From Rhinopithecus roxellana (Eukaryota; Chordata; Mammalia; Primates; Cercopithecidae), in the NCBI RefSeq assembly GCF_007565055.1, contig NC_044561.1:28909483-28973482 (forward strand): 64,000 nucleotides of DNA. Reading direction: 5' to 3'. Shown piece after piece: positions 23,651 through 35,842 of this stretch (within the stretch, counting starts at the first letter, position 1; every line of letters starts with the position of its first letter). The notes under the pieces were generated by a model. The model made no database searches. It had not been told where the DNA came from and saw nothing but the letters and a program-made list of their open reading frames with translations. The position numbers and the translations under genes were made by a program.

Positions 23651-23947
23651 ACTGGGCGCTGTGGCTCACGCTTGTAATCCCAGCACTTTGGGAGGCCGAG
23701 GCGGGCAGATCACGAGGTCAGGAGATCGAGACCATCCTGGCTAACATGGTGAAACCCTGTCTCTACTAAAACAAAAAATTAGCCAGGTGTGGTCACGGGC
23801 GCCTGTAGTCCCAGCTACTCGGGAGGCTGAGACAGGAGAATGGCGTGAACCCGGGAGGTGGAGCTTGCAGTGAACTGAGATCGCGCCACTGCACTCCAGC
23901 CTGGGCAACAGAACGAGACTCCGTCTCAAAAAAAAAAAAAAAAAAAT
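23651..23947 (+). mobile_element. AluY, unit B
   Basis: Counterpart of 12991. The sequence just before it (cagctgtgtgac) is the empty site for the Alu private to unit A. Confidence 0.93.
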
Positions 23948-23957
23948 CGACTGCTGT

Positions 23958-24245
23958 GGCCGGGTGTGGTGGCTCACGCCTGTAATCCCAGCACTTTGGG
24001 AGGCCAAGGTGGGCAGATCACAAGATCAGGAGATCGAGACCATCCTGGCCAACATGGTGAAACCCCATCTCCACTAAAAATACAAAAATTAGCTGGGTGT
24101 GGTGGCACATGCCTGTAATCCCAGCTACTCGGGAGGCTGAGGCAGGAGAATAGCTTGAACCTGGGAGGTGGAGGTTGCAGTGAGCTGAGATCGCACCACT
24201 GCACTCCAGCCTGGTGATAAAGCTAGACTCCATCTCAAAAAGACA
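23958..24245 (+). mobile_element. Alu, unit B
   Basis: Counterpart of 13298. Followed by a short (CAA)n tail. Confidence 0.93.
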
Positions 24246-24727
24246 GACAACAACAACAACAACAAACAGACCACTGGATGCATTATTTCCTTCACCTGAT
24301 TTCTTTGCTTCTCAATTAATTCTGATGTAAGATGAGGCACATTATGTACAGCATACATAATAATCCTTCTTGGGGTGGAGTTCAGCGGGAATGTCTTCCC
24401 ATGTCATACATGACGTGCTAGGATGTTTTTAAATCACAACATATATCATCAACTGTAATGCGGAGGCATTTTCCTCCACACCAGTTTTCCTCTTTGAATT
24501 AGGCATTGTGCGCTTGCCAATCTAAATCAACTTCAAAGAAATTCTGTGGGAAAAGCTCTTGTCTTTTCCACACATGTCCTCTATGCTAGAATGTTTTGTC
24601 TTTGACATGGACTCAACCACTGTTTCAAAAGTAGTTTTGTGAAGTCATCAGGAGACTAACAGATCTGTGTAAAGGGTGCAGCAGAATTGATCTAATCCTC
24701 ATGGCATCTTCTTTTGTCTCATTGCAG

Positions 24728-24749
24728 ATTTTACCATCACTTGTCCAGG
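24728..24749 (+). CDS. DRICH1: 22-nt microexon alpha, unit B
   Basis: Encodes ILPSLVQ plus one base between tctcattgcag and gtacgtacc, phase 0 to 1. Identical to the unit C copy. Confidence 0.55.
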
Positions 24750-25021
24750 GTACGTACCTTGAACTAACTCACTTTCTGAGAAACAACCTTGCTGGCTTTA
24801 ATATATAGAAACCTTAATCTGGGTTTCTGTTAAAAATCTTGGGGGTGTGGTGAGAGGAAATGATTTTGCAAGTGTATAACTGTGAGCAGAGGGGCTGTAG
24901 AAATGTGTGTGAACCCAGAGGACCAACCAGGAGATTGTTTGTGAGCCAGTGTGTCTTCACCTAGAGTAGGAGAAGTGAGTGCACTTCTCACTGACTTATC
25001 CTGATGTTGGTGGCTCTAAAG

Positions 25022-25066
25022 AGTGGATTCTGGAGAATCTCAGCACCGAAGAGGATACCTTTCCAG
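25022..25066 (+). CDS. DRICH1: 45-nt phase 1-1 exon, alpha, unit B (possible terminal exon to 25149)
   Basis: Acceptor ctctaaag, peptide EWILENLSTEEDTFP, donor CCAG/gtaggc. Without splicing the frame stays open to TGA at 25147-25149, ending CYTCCLGG. Confidence 0.4.
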
Positions 25067-25208
25067 GTAGGCAACAGGACTTCAGATGGGATCTAATAAA
25101 ACAACATTTCCAGGAACCTTCATGTTATACCTGCTGCTTGGGAGGCTGAGGGAGGCTGTAGAAAGAGAAAAAGGAAAAGTAAATATAAGCCGCGTTTGTT
25201 ATTTTCAG

Positions 25209-25225
25209 AGTTTAATGTCATCATG
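25209..25225 (+). CDS. 17-nt candidate exon, alpha, unit B
   Basis: Between ttttcag and gtgagaag. Reads EFNVIM in phase 1 and leaves phase 0, which does not fit the next acidic exon. Listed only because the borders are conserved in all copies. Confidence 0.2.
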
Positions 25226-25679
25226 GTGAGAAGTACTATGTTTATGGACTTTTGAGTATCCTGTGTTTTCGATCACCTCTTCTTGCTTTATTATTTAAAG
25301 ATGATTTTTCTGAGAACAACTGCTCTTTTCTGTCTGTGCCACTGTAAAATCTCAGAGCCTTTGGTTTGGGATGCAGTTCTGTCACAGGCAGTTACTTAAT
25401 CTTGGATATAAAATTCTTCTGCGGTGTGCCCAGATGCTTAGGATAAATGGATCCTCACCTTATGAACTGTTAGGTTTCATGGCAGCACATTCATTTGTCT
25501 GTCCTTGCTGTTTTACCTCTGGTATCAAGACATCTCCCTGGGCGTGGAGGACAGAATGAAAATTCACTCTGGGTTCACTGCAGAAGCTCCAATGTCTTGG
25601 AAATGGAGGGAGAAGCACAACCGTGAGCACACTGTCAGCATTCCATTTCTTCATTTGAATGAGAATGTGCAGTTTTACC

Positions 25680-26160
25680 GTCATTTGTGGAAGAGACTTT
25701 CCTTTCCCCATTGGGTATTCTTGGCACCTCTGTTGAAGATCAGCTGACTCTGTATGTGTGCATTTATCTTGTCTCTCGATTCTATATCTGTGATACTTAT
25801 GGGTGCCCCCATGCTAGAAGCATGCTGTCTCAGTTTCTCTGTTTTTTATAGATTTCAATCTCATGAATGTGTTTCCTCCAACACTATTCTTTTTCAATGT
25901 TACCATGGTTATTTGAGGCATATAAAAATTCCTTAAAGTCTTAGGATTAATGTTTCGATTTCTGCACAGATGTCTGTTGCCAGTTTGATAGCAGTTGTTG
26001 TGAGTCTGTAGATCATGTGTGTAGTATTGTGTGTTAGTCAAGTTTACTCTTCCTATCCATGAATACAGGAAGCCTTTCAACTTATTTGTATGATCTTTAC
26101 TTGAGTCTTTATTTTGACAGCTGATTAGCTAGATTTAACATGACTGAGATAGATTTGTGT
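25680..26160 (-). mobile_element. Old L1 fragment, unit B
   Basis: Counterpart of 15005-15485. Confidence 0.8.
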
Positions 26161-26169
26161 TTTCTTTCT

Positions 26170-26462
26170 TTTTTTTTTTTTTTTGAGATGGAGTCACTCT
26201 GTCACCATACTGGGGTGCAGTGATGTGATCTCCGCACACTGCCACCTGTGCCTCCCAGATTCAAGTGATTCTCCTGCCTTATCCTCCCAAGTAGCTGGGA
26301 CAACAGGTGCGTGCCACCGCATCCAGCTAATTTTTGTCTTTTTAGTAGAGATGTGGTTTTGCCATGTTGGCCAGGATGGTCTTGTTCTCTTGACCTCATG
26401 ATCCACCCACCTCAGCCTCCCAAAGTGCTGGGATTACAGGCATGAGCCACTATGCCTGGCCA
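26170..26462 (-). mobile_element. Alu, unit B
   Basis: Counterpart of 15490. Confidence 0.93.
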
Positions 26463-26869
26463 AATTTGTGGTATCGTATACCAGTATTTTGTATATCTGA
26501 ATGAATAGGCATCAAAAAAATACTATGTAAGCTAGTTAACCAAAAATCACCCCCGTACTCATGGACATTTTTTCATGAATTTCTTCATTTCTATTGGTAT
26601 ACATTTTCTCATTTCAGTAGATCATGTATATTTGAACCTGGAAACTTATCCTCATGGCAGAAAGTGTTCAGAGTCACATCTCTCAGCTTCACTGGTATAG
26701 GTTGCGCAGGCTCTGGGTGCTTGGCCTGTTTGAATGAAGCTTGATCTTTAGGGAATCTCCTCAGGGAGAGTGACACAGAGCTGCTGAAGCCCTTGATCGC
26801 AGGGGTCCAAAAGGTTGTGTGCACACACCCTGGTTCCAGAAGAAGACTTACAAGGAGGAAATCATGACT

Positions 26870-27172
26870 TTTTTTTTTTTTTTTTTTTTTTTTGAGATGG
26901 AGTCTTGCTCTGTCGCCCAGACTGGAGTACAGTGGTGCGATCTCGGCTCACTGCAAGCTCCGCCTCCTGGGTTCACACCATTCTCCTGCCTCAGCTTCCC
27001 GAGTAGCTGGGACCACAGGCACCCGCCACCACATCCGGCTAATTTTTTGTATATTTAGTAGAGACGGGGTTTCACCATGTTAACCAGGATGGTCTCAATC
27101 TCCTGACCTTGTGATCCGCCCTCCTCGGCCTCCCAAAGTGCTGGGATTACAGGCATGAGCCACCGTGCCTGG
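26870..27172 (-). mobile_element. AluY, unit B
   Basis: Counterpart of 16199. Confidence 0.93.
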
Positions 27173-27245
27173 CTGACTATTTTTACTTGTAGCATTTTAA
27201 TATTTAATTTTTGAACGACCTCTATGAAAAAGAAATTGTGATCAG

Positions 27246-27550
27246 CTGGGCGCGGTGGCTCATGCCTGTAATCCCAGCACTTTGGGAGGCTGAGGTGAGT
27301 GGATGATGAGGTCAGGAGATTGAGACCATCCTGGCTAACATGGTGAAACTGTGTCTCTACTAAAAATACAAAAAAATTAGCCAGGCCTGGTGGTGGGTGC
27401 CTGTAGTTCCAGCTACTCAGGAGGCTGAGGCAGGAGAATGGTGTGAACTGAGCAAGCGGAGCTTGCGGTGAGCTGAGATCACGCTCCTGCATTTCAGCCT
27501 GGGGGACAGAGCAAGACTCTGTCTCAAAAAAAAAAAAAAAAAAAAAAAAG
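27246..27550 (+). mobile_element. Alu, unit B
   Basis: Counterpart of 16566. Confidence 0.93.
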
Positions 27551-28029
27551 AGTGTGTGATCAGTAGAGTAGAGTAATTTGGGTGAAATTGAATCCATTTC
27601 ACCAATAAATTAAGTAATTAATCCTTTAAAACAGATGCTAAATATAGTATCATCATAATTGGATCCTAGTGTACTGCCATGGTCTTGAATACGTTAAGAA
27701 AATGCTGTTTGTTTAGAAGACTTTCAAAACATTTGAGAGGGAGGAAGGCACACTTCCATTGACCCTCAGTGTGCATTTTAGATCCATTTGGGGTAGACTG
27801 TTTTGTGTTGCTCCCTGATGCCTCTAGCACAAGGCCAAGGCCTCCATGTCTCATGTCTTTCTTTCTCCCCTTCTCTGCCATCCCTCTTCCACTCAGGGGA
27901 ATAGTACAGCATCAACTCAGTCCATGCTTGTTAATCAACCACCTCCATATACCACATCCAGCAAAGCTCCCTGAGTGACTCACAGTCACAAACAACCAGG
28001 GCACTGATCTTTCCTCTGTGGCCTTCCAG

Positions 28030-28136
28030 GTTCTTCTGAGGACAATCTGAATTTAATACGCCTACCGCCAAGTGAAATTGGTGATTGGGAAAATGATGAT
28101 AATGAGGAGGATGATGAGGATGTTGATATCATCCAG
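28030..28136 (+). CDS. DRICH1: Acidic exon beta, unit B
   Basis: 107 nt, phase 1 to 0, between ccttccag and gtaagacc. It starts (G)SSEDNLNLIRLPPSEIGDW and continues with END and an Asp/Glu run to VDIIQ. Unit B has DNEEDDEDVD where unit C has DNDEDDEDVD. The 3' half is a GAT/GAG/AAT repeat tract, prone to triplet length change. Its unshifted frame is the best evidence that unit B is coding. Confidence 0.62.
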
Positions 28137-28269
28137 GTAAGACCACCTTTCTTTGTCTTCTGAGGAAATGTTGGTTTTCTGATGTGAGAAACAAACTCAC
28201 TAGTCCAAACCCAAAGAATGGACTCGGGGAGCTGAAAAATAGAAAAAGTGAGATTTTCTTTCCTTTTTT

Positions 28270-28563
28270 TTCTTTTTCTTTTTCTTTTTTTTTAAGAAAG
28301 AGTCTAGTTCAGTTGGCCAGGCTGCAGTGCAGTGGTGCAATCTCGGCCCTATCTCCTGGGCTCAATGAATTCTCCTGCCTCAGCCTCCGGAGTAGCTGGG
28401 ATTACAGGCATGTGTCCCCATGCCTAGCTAATTTTTGTATTCTTAGTAGAGATGGTGTTTCAGCATGTTAGCCAGGCTGGTCTCGAACTCCTGACCTCAG
28501 TAATCTGCCCACCTCAGCTTCCCAAAGTGCTGGGATTACAGGCATGAGCCACCCCGCCTGGCC
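28270..28563 (-). mobile_element. Old Alu, unit B
   Basis: Counterpart of 17577. Confidence 0.92.
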
Positions 28564-29496
28564 GAAAGTGAGACTTTTAATGACAGTGTTTCAAGATGCG
28601 GTATCTTATGGGCAGACACACCCAGCACAGTTTCCACAAGGAATTTATCCCCTAGTGTGCAGGCCCCTCCCCTGGTTCCTCATAGGCTGAGTATTATGGG
28701 GTCACGATCTTTCCAGGTGTTGCCTATTGATTTTTGGGGAGAGGCTTTAGGTATTTTTCTAGGGTTGTCTTACTGCATTTTGTTGCAGCCCACAACGCAT
28801 TGCCGTCCTGGTCAGCTGTCGCTGGGCAGGCTGATAAGAGCAGACAAAGCGAGCTATTTTGCAGTCTAGTAAACTTTCATCTTAATCTTCTTTGGTTGAA
28901 GTGAGGGCAACAAAGCGGGGAGGAGGTGGGGCCAATAAGCAGGCATTGCCCTTCCAAGCAGGAGCCTGGCATATCCTATTTCTTCTGTCCTTTGCTGACC
29001 TAACCGGTACAAGACACTTTGTGTTAGAAATGGGCTACTGTGTACATTATTTCCCTCACCTGATTTCTTTCCTTCTCAATTAATTTTGATATAAAAATAT
29101 GACAAGGCACATTACGTACAACATACACAATTCTCTTTGTGAGGATGGAGTTCGGTCTGAGTTTCTTTTCATCTAATACATGACACACTAGGATGTTTTT
29201 GAAGGACAGCATCCATCATCAACTGTATTGCAGAGGGATTTTCCTCCAAACCAATTTTTCTCCTTGGATTAGGCCTTGTGCATTTACCAAGTTAAATCAC
29301 CTTCAGAGAAATTCTGTGGGAAAAGCTTTTGTCTTTTCCACACATGTCCTCTATGCTAGAATGTTTGGCCTTTGACCTTGACTCACCACTGTTTCACAAG
29401 TAGTTTTGTGAAATCATCAGGAGACTAACAGATCTGTGTAAGGGGTGCAGCAGAATTGATCTAATTCTCACGGCATCTTCTTTTGTCTCATTGCAG

Positions 29497-29518
29497 ATTT
29501 TCCCATTGCCTGACCAAG
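29497..29518 (+). CDS. DRICH1: 22-nt microexon beta, unit B
   Basis: Encodes IFPLPDQ plus one base, between tctcattgcag and gtatgtacc. Its phase-1 end fits the alpha acidic exon of unit C at 32782. Confidence 0.55.
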
Positions 29519-29615
29519 GTATGTACCTTGAACTAACTCACTTTCTGAGAAACAAGCTTGCTGGCTTTAATATATAGAAACCTTAATCTGGGTTCCTGTT
29601 AAAAATATTGGGGGT

Positions 29616-29911
29616 TGGCCAGGCACGGTGGCTCAAGCCTGTAATCCCAGCACTTTGGGAGGCCGAGATGGGCAGATCACGAGGTCAGGAGATCGAGACC
29701 ATCCTGGCTAACACGGTGAAACCCCGTCTCTACTAAAAAAAAAAATACAAAAACTAGCCGGGCGTGGTGGCGGGTGCCTGTAGTCCCAGCTCCTCGGGAG
29801 GCTGAGGCAGGAGAATGGCGTAAATCCGGGAGGCGGAGCTTGCAGTGAGCTGAGATCCGGCCACTGCACTCCATTCCGGGCGACAGAGTGAGACTCCGCC
29901 TCAAAAAAAAA
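29616..29911 (+). mobile_element. Chimeric Alu at the B/C joint
   Basis: Same architecture as 18932. The 40396-type marker gatgggcag is at 29667-29675. The 7932-type markers ccccgtctc and agctcctcggg follow. The switch lies between 29676 and 29725. Confidence 0.93.
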
Positions 29912-30192
29912 GAATGGAGTTTCATCGCTTTCTCTTGTCTTCTCCATCTTTGTACGATGATGGCGGTGACACCAGCAGAAATTGGTGAGGAGGCAAAACA
30001 GGAATCAGGTCCCCACTTCTCTGACACAGAGCAGACAGGACACAAGTCAGGACAGACACAGACAGGTCCCAGGCCTGATCTTTCTGGGGCTAGGACAGAT
30101 GAGTTTTTCTTTTTCACCTCTTCTGGAAGCCACTTGAGGAATAGTCCTTGAGGAGACAGTATTGGCCAAGGGTTGTCTGGCCTAGAAATGTG

Positions 30193-30497
30193 TTTTTTTT
30201 TTTTTTTTTTTTTTTTGAGAGGGACCCTCACTGTGTTGCCCAGGCTGGAGTGCAGTGGTGTGATCTCAGTTCACTGCAACGTCCACCTCCCAAGTTCAAG
30301 TGATTCTCCTGCCTCAGCCTGTTGAGTAGCTGGAATTACAGGCATGCACCACCACGCCCAGCTAATTTTTGTATTTGCAGTAGAGATGGGGTTTCTCCAT
30401 GTTGGCCAGGCTGGTCTCAAACTCCTGACATCAGGCGATCCGCCCACCACGGCCTCCCAAAGTGGTGGGATTACACACGTGAGCCACCATGCCTGGC
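30193..30497 (-). mobile_element. Alu, unit C
   Basis: Counterpart of 8528. Confidence 0.93.
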
Positions 30498-31354
30498 TGA
30501 CGTGTTTCAACTGGACAGAGCTCCCTAGCACTAATACCAGGGGAGGTGGGGAGGGACACAAGTTCCAGTGCACCAGGAGCCAGCAAAGGGATGGGGACTG
30601 ATTCCAGAGTCCAGCTCATCCTCGCAACTGTTCTGTGGAATCCACAACACATCAGTTTCCACTTATTTTGTAGAAGGTTTGGAATCCTCAGCGTCAAACT
30701 CTATCTGTGTTGTGTCTTCCCACAGGGTGGATAGAGGAACCCTGGCTATGGGCGTTTCCTGCCAGGGCAGTGACTGTGTCTTACTCATTAGTCCTTACCC
30801 CAGAGCTCAGTCCTGGGGAGAACATGTTAGGCCCCATGGGCACTGTAGTGAACACATCCGTGGGGTGAGTTCTAGGTCAGCCCTGGGCTGGGATCTAGCG
30901 CAGGTGTGGAAATGTTCCCGTCTCAGCCTGTCCAGCCTGTTGAGCCCTATACCAATTCTGGAGCCTGCCCCAGCTTCTGAGTCAGGGTCCCTGGAGATGA
31001 GGTTGAGCTCCTGAGGACAGTGAGGTGCCCCTGCCCCTCGGCTTTTGCTTCTCTGATGCTGTCTAGACAGGGAGTGCAGGGCCACGCTCTTCCCCTGTGT
31101 GCACATGCGCCCCCTGCTGGCCTGCCTCTGGACCTGGATGTTGTCCTCATTGTCATCTCCCCAGCCCCACACAGTGACTGGCCCTTGTGCACATGCCCAG
31201 GAAGTAACCATAAATGTATGGTAGCAGCACAGCTGTAAACCAATTTGCAAGAAAACACCAGGGGAGGGGGTCATGTCTTCCTCATGTCTGGGTCTCCTGT
31301 GTCATCTATTGTGGTTGTCAGTCATATATGTGCCTCCTCGTATTACTTCTTCTT

Positions 31355-31654
31355 CTTTTTTTTTTTTTTTTAGAGATGGAGTCTTGCTCTGTCGCCCAGG
31401 CTGGAGTGCAGTGGCCAGATCTCAGCTCATTGCAAGCTCCGCCTCCCGGGTTCCCGCCATTCTCCTGCCTTAGCCTCTGGAGTAGATGGGACTACAGGCG
31501 CCCGCCACGTCGCCCGGCTAGTTTTTTGTATTTTTTAGTAGAGACGGGGTTTCATCGTGTTAGCCAGGATGGTCTCGAAATCCTGACCTCATGATCCGCC
31601 CATCTCAGCCTCCCAAAATGCTGGGATTACAGGCTTGAGCCACCGCGCCTGGCT
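31355..31654 (-). mobile_element. AluYRa-like, unit C
   Basis: Counterpart of 9680. Confidence 0.93.
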
Positions 31655-31702
31655 GCCTCCTCATATTTCAATACATTTAAATATTTACAATTAAAAGTTC
31701 AG

Positions 31703-32000
31703 GACTGGGCATGGTGGCTCACACCTGTAATTCCAGCACTTTAGAAGGCCAGGGCAGGTGGATCACCTGAGGTCAGGAGTTAGAGACCAGGCTGGCCAAC
31801 ATGGTAAAACCCCATCTCTACTAAAAATGCAAAAATTAGCCATGTATGGTGTTGCATGTCTGTCATCCCAGCTACTCAGGAGACTGAGGCAGGAGAATCG
31901 CCTGAACCCGGGAGGCGGAGGTTGCAGTGAGCCGAGTTCATGCCATTGTACTCCAGCCTGGGCAGCAAGAGTGAACCTCCATCTCACAACATTGAAAAAA
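31703..32000 (+). mobile_element. Alu, unit C
   Basis: Counterpart of 10031. Confidence 0.93.
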
Positions 32001-32781
32001 ACAAAACAAAAACAAAAGCCTCATCACAACAGCCGCCGTGCAATGGCCTGACAGAACGCTCTTTCCCATCTGCTGTGAGCCGGACTGAGGGGCCGATTGT
32101 TGAACTCCTCTAACTCAAAGCATGCATGTCAAAGTGGGAATCTCAGGGTTATGAGATTGGAGGTGAGACCTATAATGGGCCAGTGGAAGGAAAAAGTTGA
32201 AAGGTCGTTCCTTCAGTTCTTCTTTCTCACTTGAAGGCTGGCAAGTGTGAGCGATGCCTTTCTAGAGACCTCTGACTCCCCAGAGCCCAGGGAGAGTCTG
32301 ACAACACCGAGGGAAGGACAGAGTGATCTTGTGTAACCCAGTGTGGCCTCACCTGGAGTAGGAGGGTGGGCGAGTTGCTCTCTGGAATAACTTCTTGTGG
32401 AGTTTTTGTTTCTAATGATTGGCCAGTGGACACCGTCCATGAGGGCAGCTGCAGTGAGGCAGACCTGCAGGTGGAGAATGATACTCTAGGAGGATCTCTG
32501 GGAGCAGTTGGGTGCCACCTGTTGCTTTGGAACCTAGGAACAGGGTGAGGAAGTCACCCTGGAGCTTGGGAATGCAAGAGCCTTATTAGGTCCAGGCACT
32601 GACTAAGATGCGAGGTATCTGGTGAGACTCCCTCATGCTCACTACTTGAACATAGTTGTTTCTCTGAGATGGTGTCAGAATCTTCAGTCCCGCGCTCCAT
32701 ATGCCGCATCCAGCAAAGCTCCCTGAGGGACTCACAGTCTCCAACCCCCAGGGCACTGACATTAACTCTGTGTCCTTTTAG

Positions 32782-32849
32782 GTCCCCCTGAGGACAGCCT
32801 GAGTTTAGAATCTCTAACACCAAGTGAGAAACACATTGATGATGTCCAG
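32782..32849 (+). CDS. DRICH1: Acidic exon alpha, unit C
   Basis: 68 nt, same peptide as unit B, intact acceptor and CAGgtaagac donor. The intron just upstream has a 238-bp deletion relative to unit B that stops about 220 bp short of the exon. Confidence 0.6.
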
Positions 32850-32961
32850 GTAAGACACCCTTTCTTTGCCTTCTGAGGAAATGTTGCTTTCCTGATGTGA
32901 GAAACAAACTCACCCATCCAAATCCAAAGAATGAACTCAGGCCCGCAGAACAGAGAAAGCG

Positions 32962-32966
<5 letters not shown>

Positions 32967-32997
<31 letters not shown>

Positions 32998-33279
32998 AGA
33001 CGGAGTCTCGCTCTGTCGCCCAGGCTGGAGTGCAGTGGCCGGATCTCAGCTCACTGCAAGCTCCGCCTCCCGGGTTTACGCCATTCTCCTGCCTCAGCCT
33101 CCCAAGTAGCTGGGACTACAGGCACCCGCCAACTCGCCCGGCTAGTTTTTTGTATTTTTTAGTAGAGACGGGGTTTCGCCGTGTTAGCCAGGATGGTCTC
33201 GATCTCCTGACCTCGCGATCCACCCGTCTCGGCCTCCCAAAGTGCTGGGATTACAGGCTTGAGCCACCGCGCCCGGCCG
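32967..33279 (-). mobile_element. AluYRa-like, private to unit C
   Basis: Flanked by the direct repeat GAAAGCGAGACTTTT at 32955-32969 and 33279-33293. Units A and B have the single uninterrupted site. Confidence 0.95.
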
Positions 33280-33346
33280 AAAGCGAGACTTTTAATGGTG
33301 GTCTTGCAACATTGGGTGTCTGAGGGCAGACACACCCAGAACAGTT

Positions 33347-33660
33347 TCTTTTTTTTTTTTTTTTCTTTTTTTTTGAGACGGAGTTTTGCTCTGTCGCTCA
33401 GGCTGGAATGCAGTGGCATGATGCTGGCTCACCACAACCTCTACCTCCTGGGTTCAAGCAGTTCTCCTGCCTCAGCCTCCTGAGTGGCTGAGATTACAGG
33501 CACTTGCCACCACACCCAGCTAATTTTTTTATAGTTTCAGTAGACACAGGGGTTTTACCATGTTGGCCAGGCTGGTTTTGAACTCCTGACCTCAAGTGAT
33601 CTGCCTGCCTCAGCCTCCCAAAGTGCTAGGATTACATGCGTGAGCTACCACACCCGGTCC
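33347..33660 (-). mobile_element. Alu, unit C
   Basis: Counterpart of 11600. Confidence 0.93.
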
Positions 33661-33796
33661 CACCCAGAAGAGTTTCAACCACCAATTTATCCCCTAGTGT
33701 GCAGGTCCCTCCCCTGGTTCCTCATAGGCTGAGTACTATGAGGTCACAATCTTCCCGGGTGTCACATATTGACTGATGTGTAGGGGCTTTAGGTAT

Positions 33797-34098
33797 TTTT
33801 TTTTTTTTTTTTTTTGAGACAGAGTCTCGCTCTGTCACCCAGGCTGCAGTGCAGTGGCCGGATCTCAGCTCACTGCAAGCTCCGCCTCCCGGGTTTACAT
33901 CATTCTCCTGCCTCAACCTCCCGAGTAGCTGGGACTACAGGCGCCCGCCAACTCGCCTGGCTAGTTTTTTGTATTTTTTAGTAGAGACGGGGTTTCACCG
34001 TGTTAGCCAGGATGGTCTCGATCTCCTGACCTCGTGATCTGCCCGTCTCGACCTCCCAAAGTGCTGGGATCACAGGCTTGAGCCACCGCGCCCGGCCT
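33797..34098 (-). mobile_element. AluYRa-like, unit C
   Basis: Counterpart of 12042. Confidence 0.93.
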
Positions 34099-34427
34099 AG
34101 GTATTCTTTTTTATTGTTGTCTTACTGCATTTTGTTGAAGCCACATGCGTTGCCATCCTAGTCAGCTCAGGGGCTCTTCAAGTATTTGACTTATGACCTA
34201 AGTAGCTGGGTAGGCTGATAAGAATAGACAAAGTGAGCTATTCTGCAGGCTAGTGAACTTTCAACTTAGACTAAACTTATTTGTTAAAGTGAGGACAACT
34301 AAGTGGGGTGGAAGGGGGACCCAACAAGCAGGCATTGCCCATCCAACCAGGAGCCTAGGATTTCTTCTGTCCTTTGCTGACCTAAACAGGTTCAAGGCAC
34401 TTTGTCTTAAAAACGAACAGCTGTGTG

Positions 34428-34721
34428 ACTGGGCGCTGTGGCTCACGCTTGTAATCCCAGCACTTTGGGAGGCCGAGGCGGGCAGATCACGAGGTCAGGA
34501 GATCGAGACCATCCTGGCTAACATGGTGAAACCCTGTCTCTACTAAAACAAAAAATTAGCCAGGTGTGGTCACGGGCGCCTGTAGTCCCAGCTACTCGGG
34601 AGGCTGAGACAGGAGAATGGCGTGAACCCGGGAGGTGGAGCTTGCAGTGAACTGAGATCGCGCCACTGCACTCCAGCCTGGGCAACAGAACGAGACTCCG
34701 TCTCAAAAAAAAAAAAAAAAA
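34428..34721 (+). mobile_element. AluY, unit C
   Basis: Counterpart of 12991. Confidence 0.93.
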
Positions 34722-34734
34722 ATCGACTGCTGTG

Positions 34735-35022
34735 GCCGGGTGTGGTGGCTCACGCCTGTAATCCCAGCACTTTGGGAGGCCAAGGTGGGCAGATCACAAG
34801 ATCAGGAGATCGAGACCATCCTGGCCAACATGGTGAAACCCCATCTCCACTAAAAATACAAAAATTAGCTGGGTGTGGTGGCACACGCCTGTAATCCCAG
34901 CTACTCGGGAGGCTGAGGCAGGAGAATAGCTTGAACCTGGGAGGTGGAGGTTGCAGTGAGCTGAGATCGCACCACTGCACTCCAGCCTGGTGATAAAGCT
35001 AGACTCCATCTCAAAAAGACAA
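34735..35022 (+). mobile_element. Alu, unit C
   Basis: Counterpart of 13298, with a (CAA)n tail. Confidence 0.93.
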
Positions 35023-35503
35023 ACAACAACAACAACAACAAACAGACCACTGGATGCATTATTTCCTTCACCTGATTTCTTTGCTTCTCAATTAATTCTG
35101 ATGTAAGATGAGGCACATTATGTACAACATACATAATAGTCCTTCTTGGGGTGGAGTTCAGCGGGAATGTCTTCCCATGTCATACATGACGTGCTAGGAT
35201 GTTTTTAAATCACAACATATATCATCAACTGTAATGCGGAGGCATTTTCCTCCACACCAGTTTTCCTCTTTGAATTAGGCATTGTGCGCTTGCCAATCTA
35301 AATCAACTTCAAAGAAATTCTGTGGGAAAAGCTCTTGTCTTTTCCACACATGTCCTCTATGCTAGAATGTTTTGTCTTTGACATGGACTCAACCACTGTT
35401 TCAAAAGTAGTTTTGTGAAGTCATCAGGAGACTAACAGATCTGTGTAAAGGGTGCAGCAGAATTGATCTAATCCTCATGGCATCTTCTTTTGTCTCATTG
35501 CAG

Positions 35504-35525
35504 ATTTTACCATCACTTGTCCAGG
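35504..35525 (+). CDS. DRICH1: 22-nt microexon alpha, unit C
   Basis: ILPSLVQ plus one base, between tctcattgcag and gtacgtacc. Phase 0 to 1. Confidence 0.55.
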
Positions 35526-35797
35526 GTACGTACCTTGAACTAACTCACTTTCTGAGAAACAAGCTTGCTGGCTTTAATACATAGAAACCTTAATCTGGGT
35601 TCCTGTTAAAAATCTTGGGGGTGTGGTGAGAGAAAATGATTTTGCAAGTGTATAACTATGAGCAGAGGGGCTGTAGAAATGTGTGTGAACCCAGAGGACC
35701 AACCAGGAGATTGTTTGTGAGCCAGTGTGTCTTCACCTAGAGTAGGAGAAGTGAGTGCACTTCTCACTGACTTATCCTGATGTTGGTGGCTCTAAAG

Positions 35798-35842
35798 AGT
35801 GGGTTCTGGAGAATCTCAGCACCGAAGAGGATACCTTTCCAG
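35798..35842 (+). CDS. DRICH1: 45-nt phase 1-1 exon, alpha, unit C (possible terminal exon to 35925)
   Basis: Reads EWVLENLSTEEDTFP (Val replaces the Ile of units A and B), donor CCAG/gtaggc. The read-through frame is open to TGA at 35923-35925. Confidence 0.4.

Larger units (their letters stand above)
18991..29675 (+). repeat. 10.7-kb tandem unit B
   Basis: Second copy, from the crossover interval in the Alu at 18932 to that in the Alu at 29616. It has no private Alu and both modules are intact. It serves as the reference for the private changes in A and C. Confidence 0.9.

Noticed and set aside
27055..27597. 180-codon minus-strand frame across two Alus (also at 37834-38382)
   Set aside because: It is made of adjacent Alu consensus translations.
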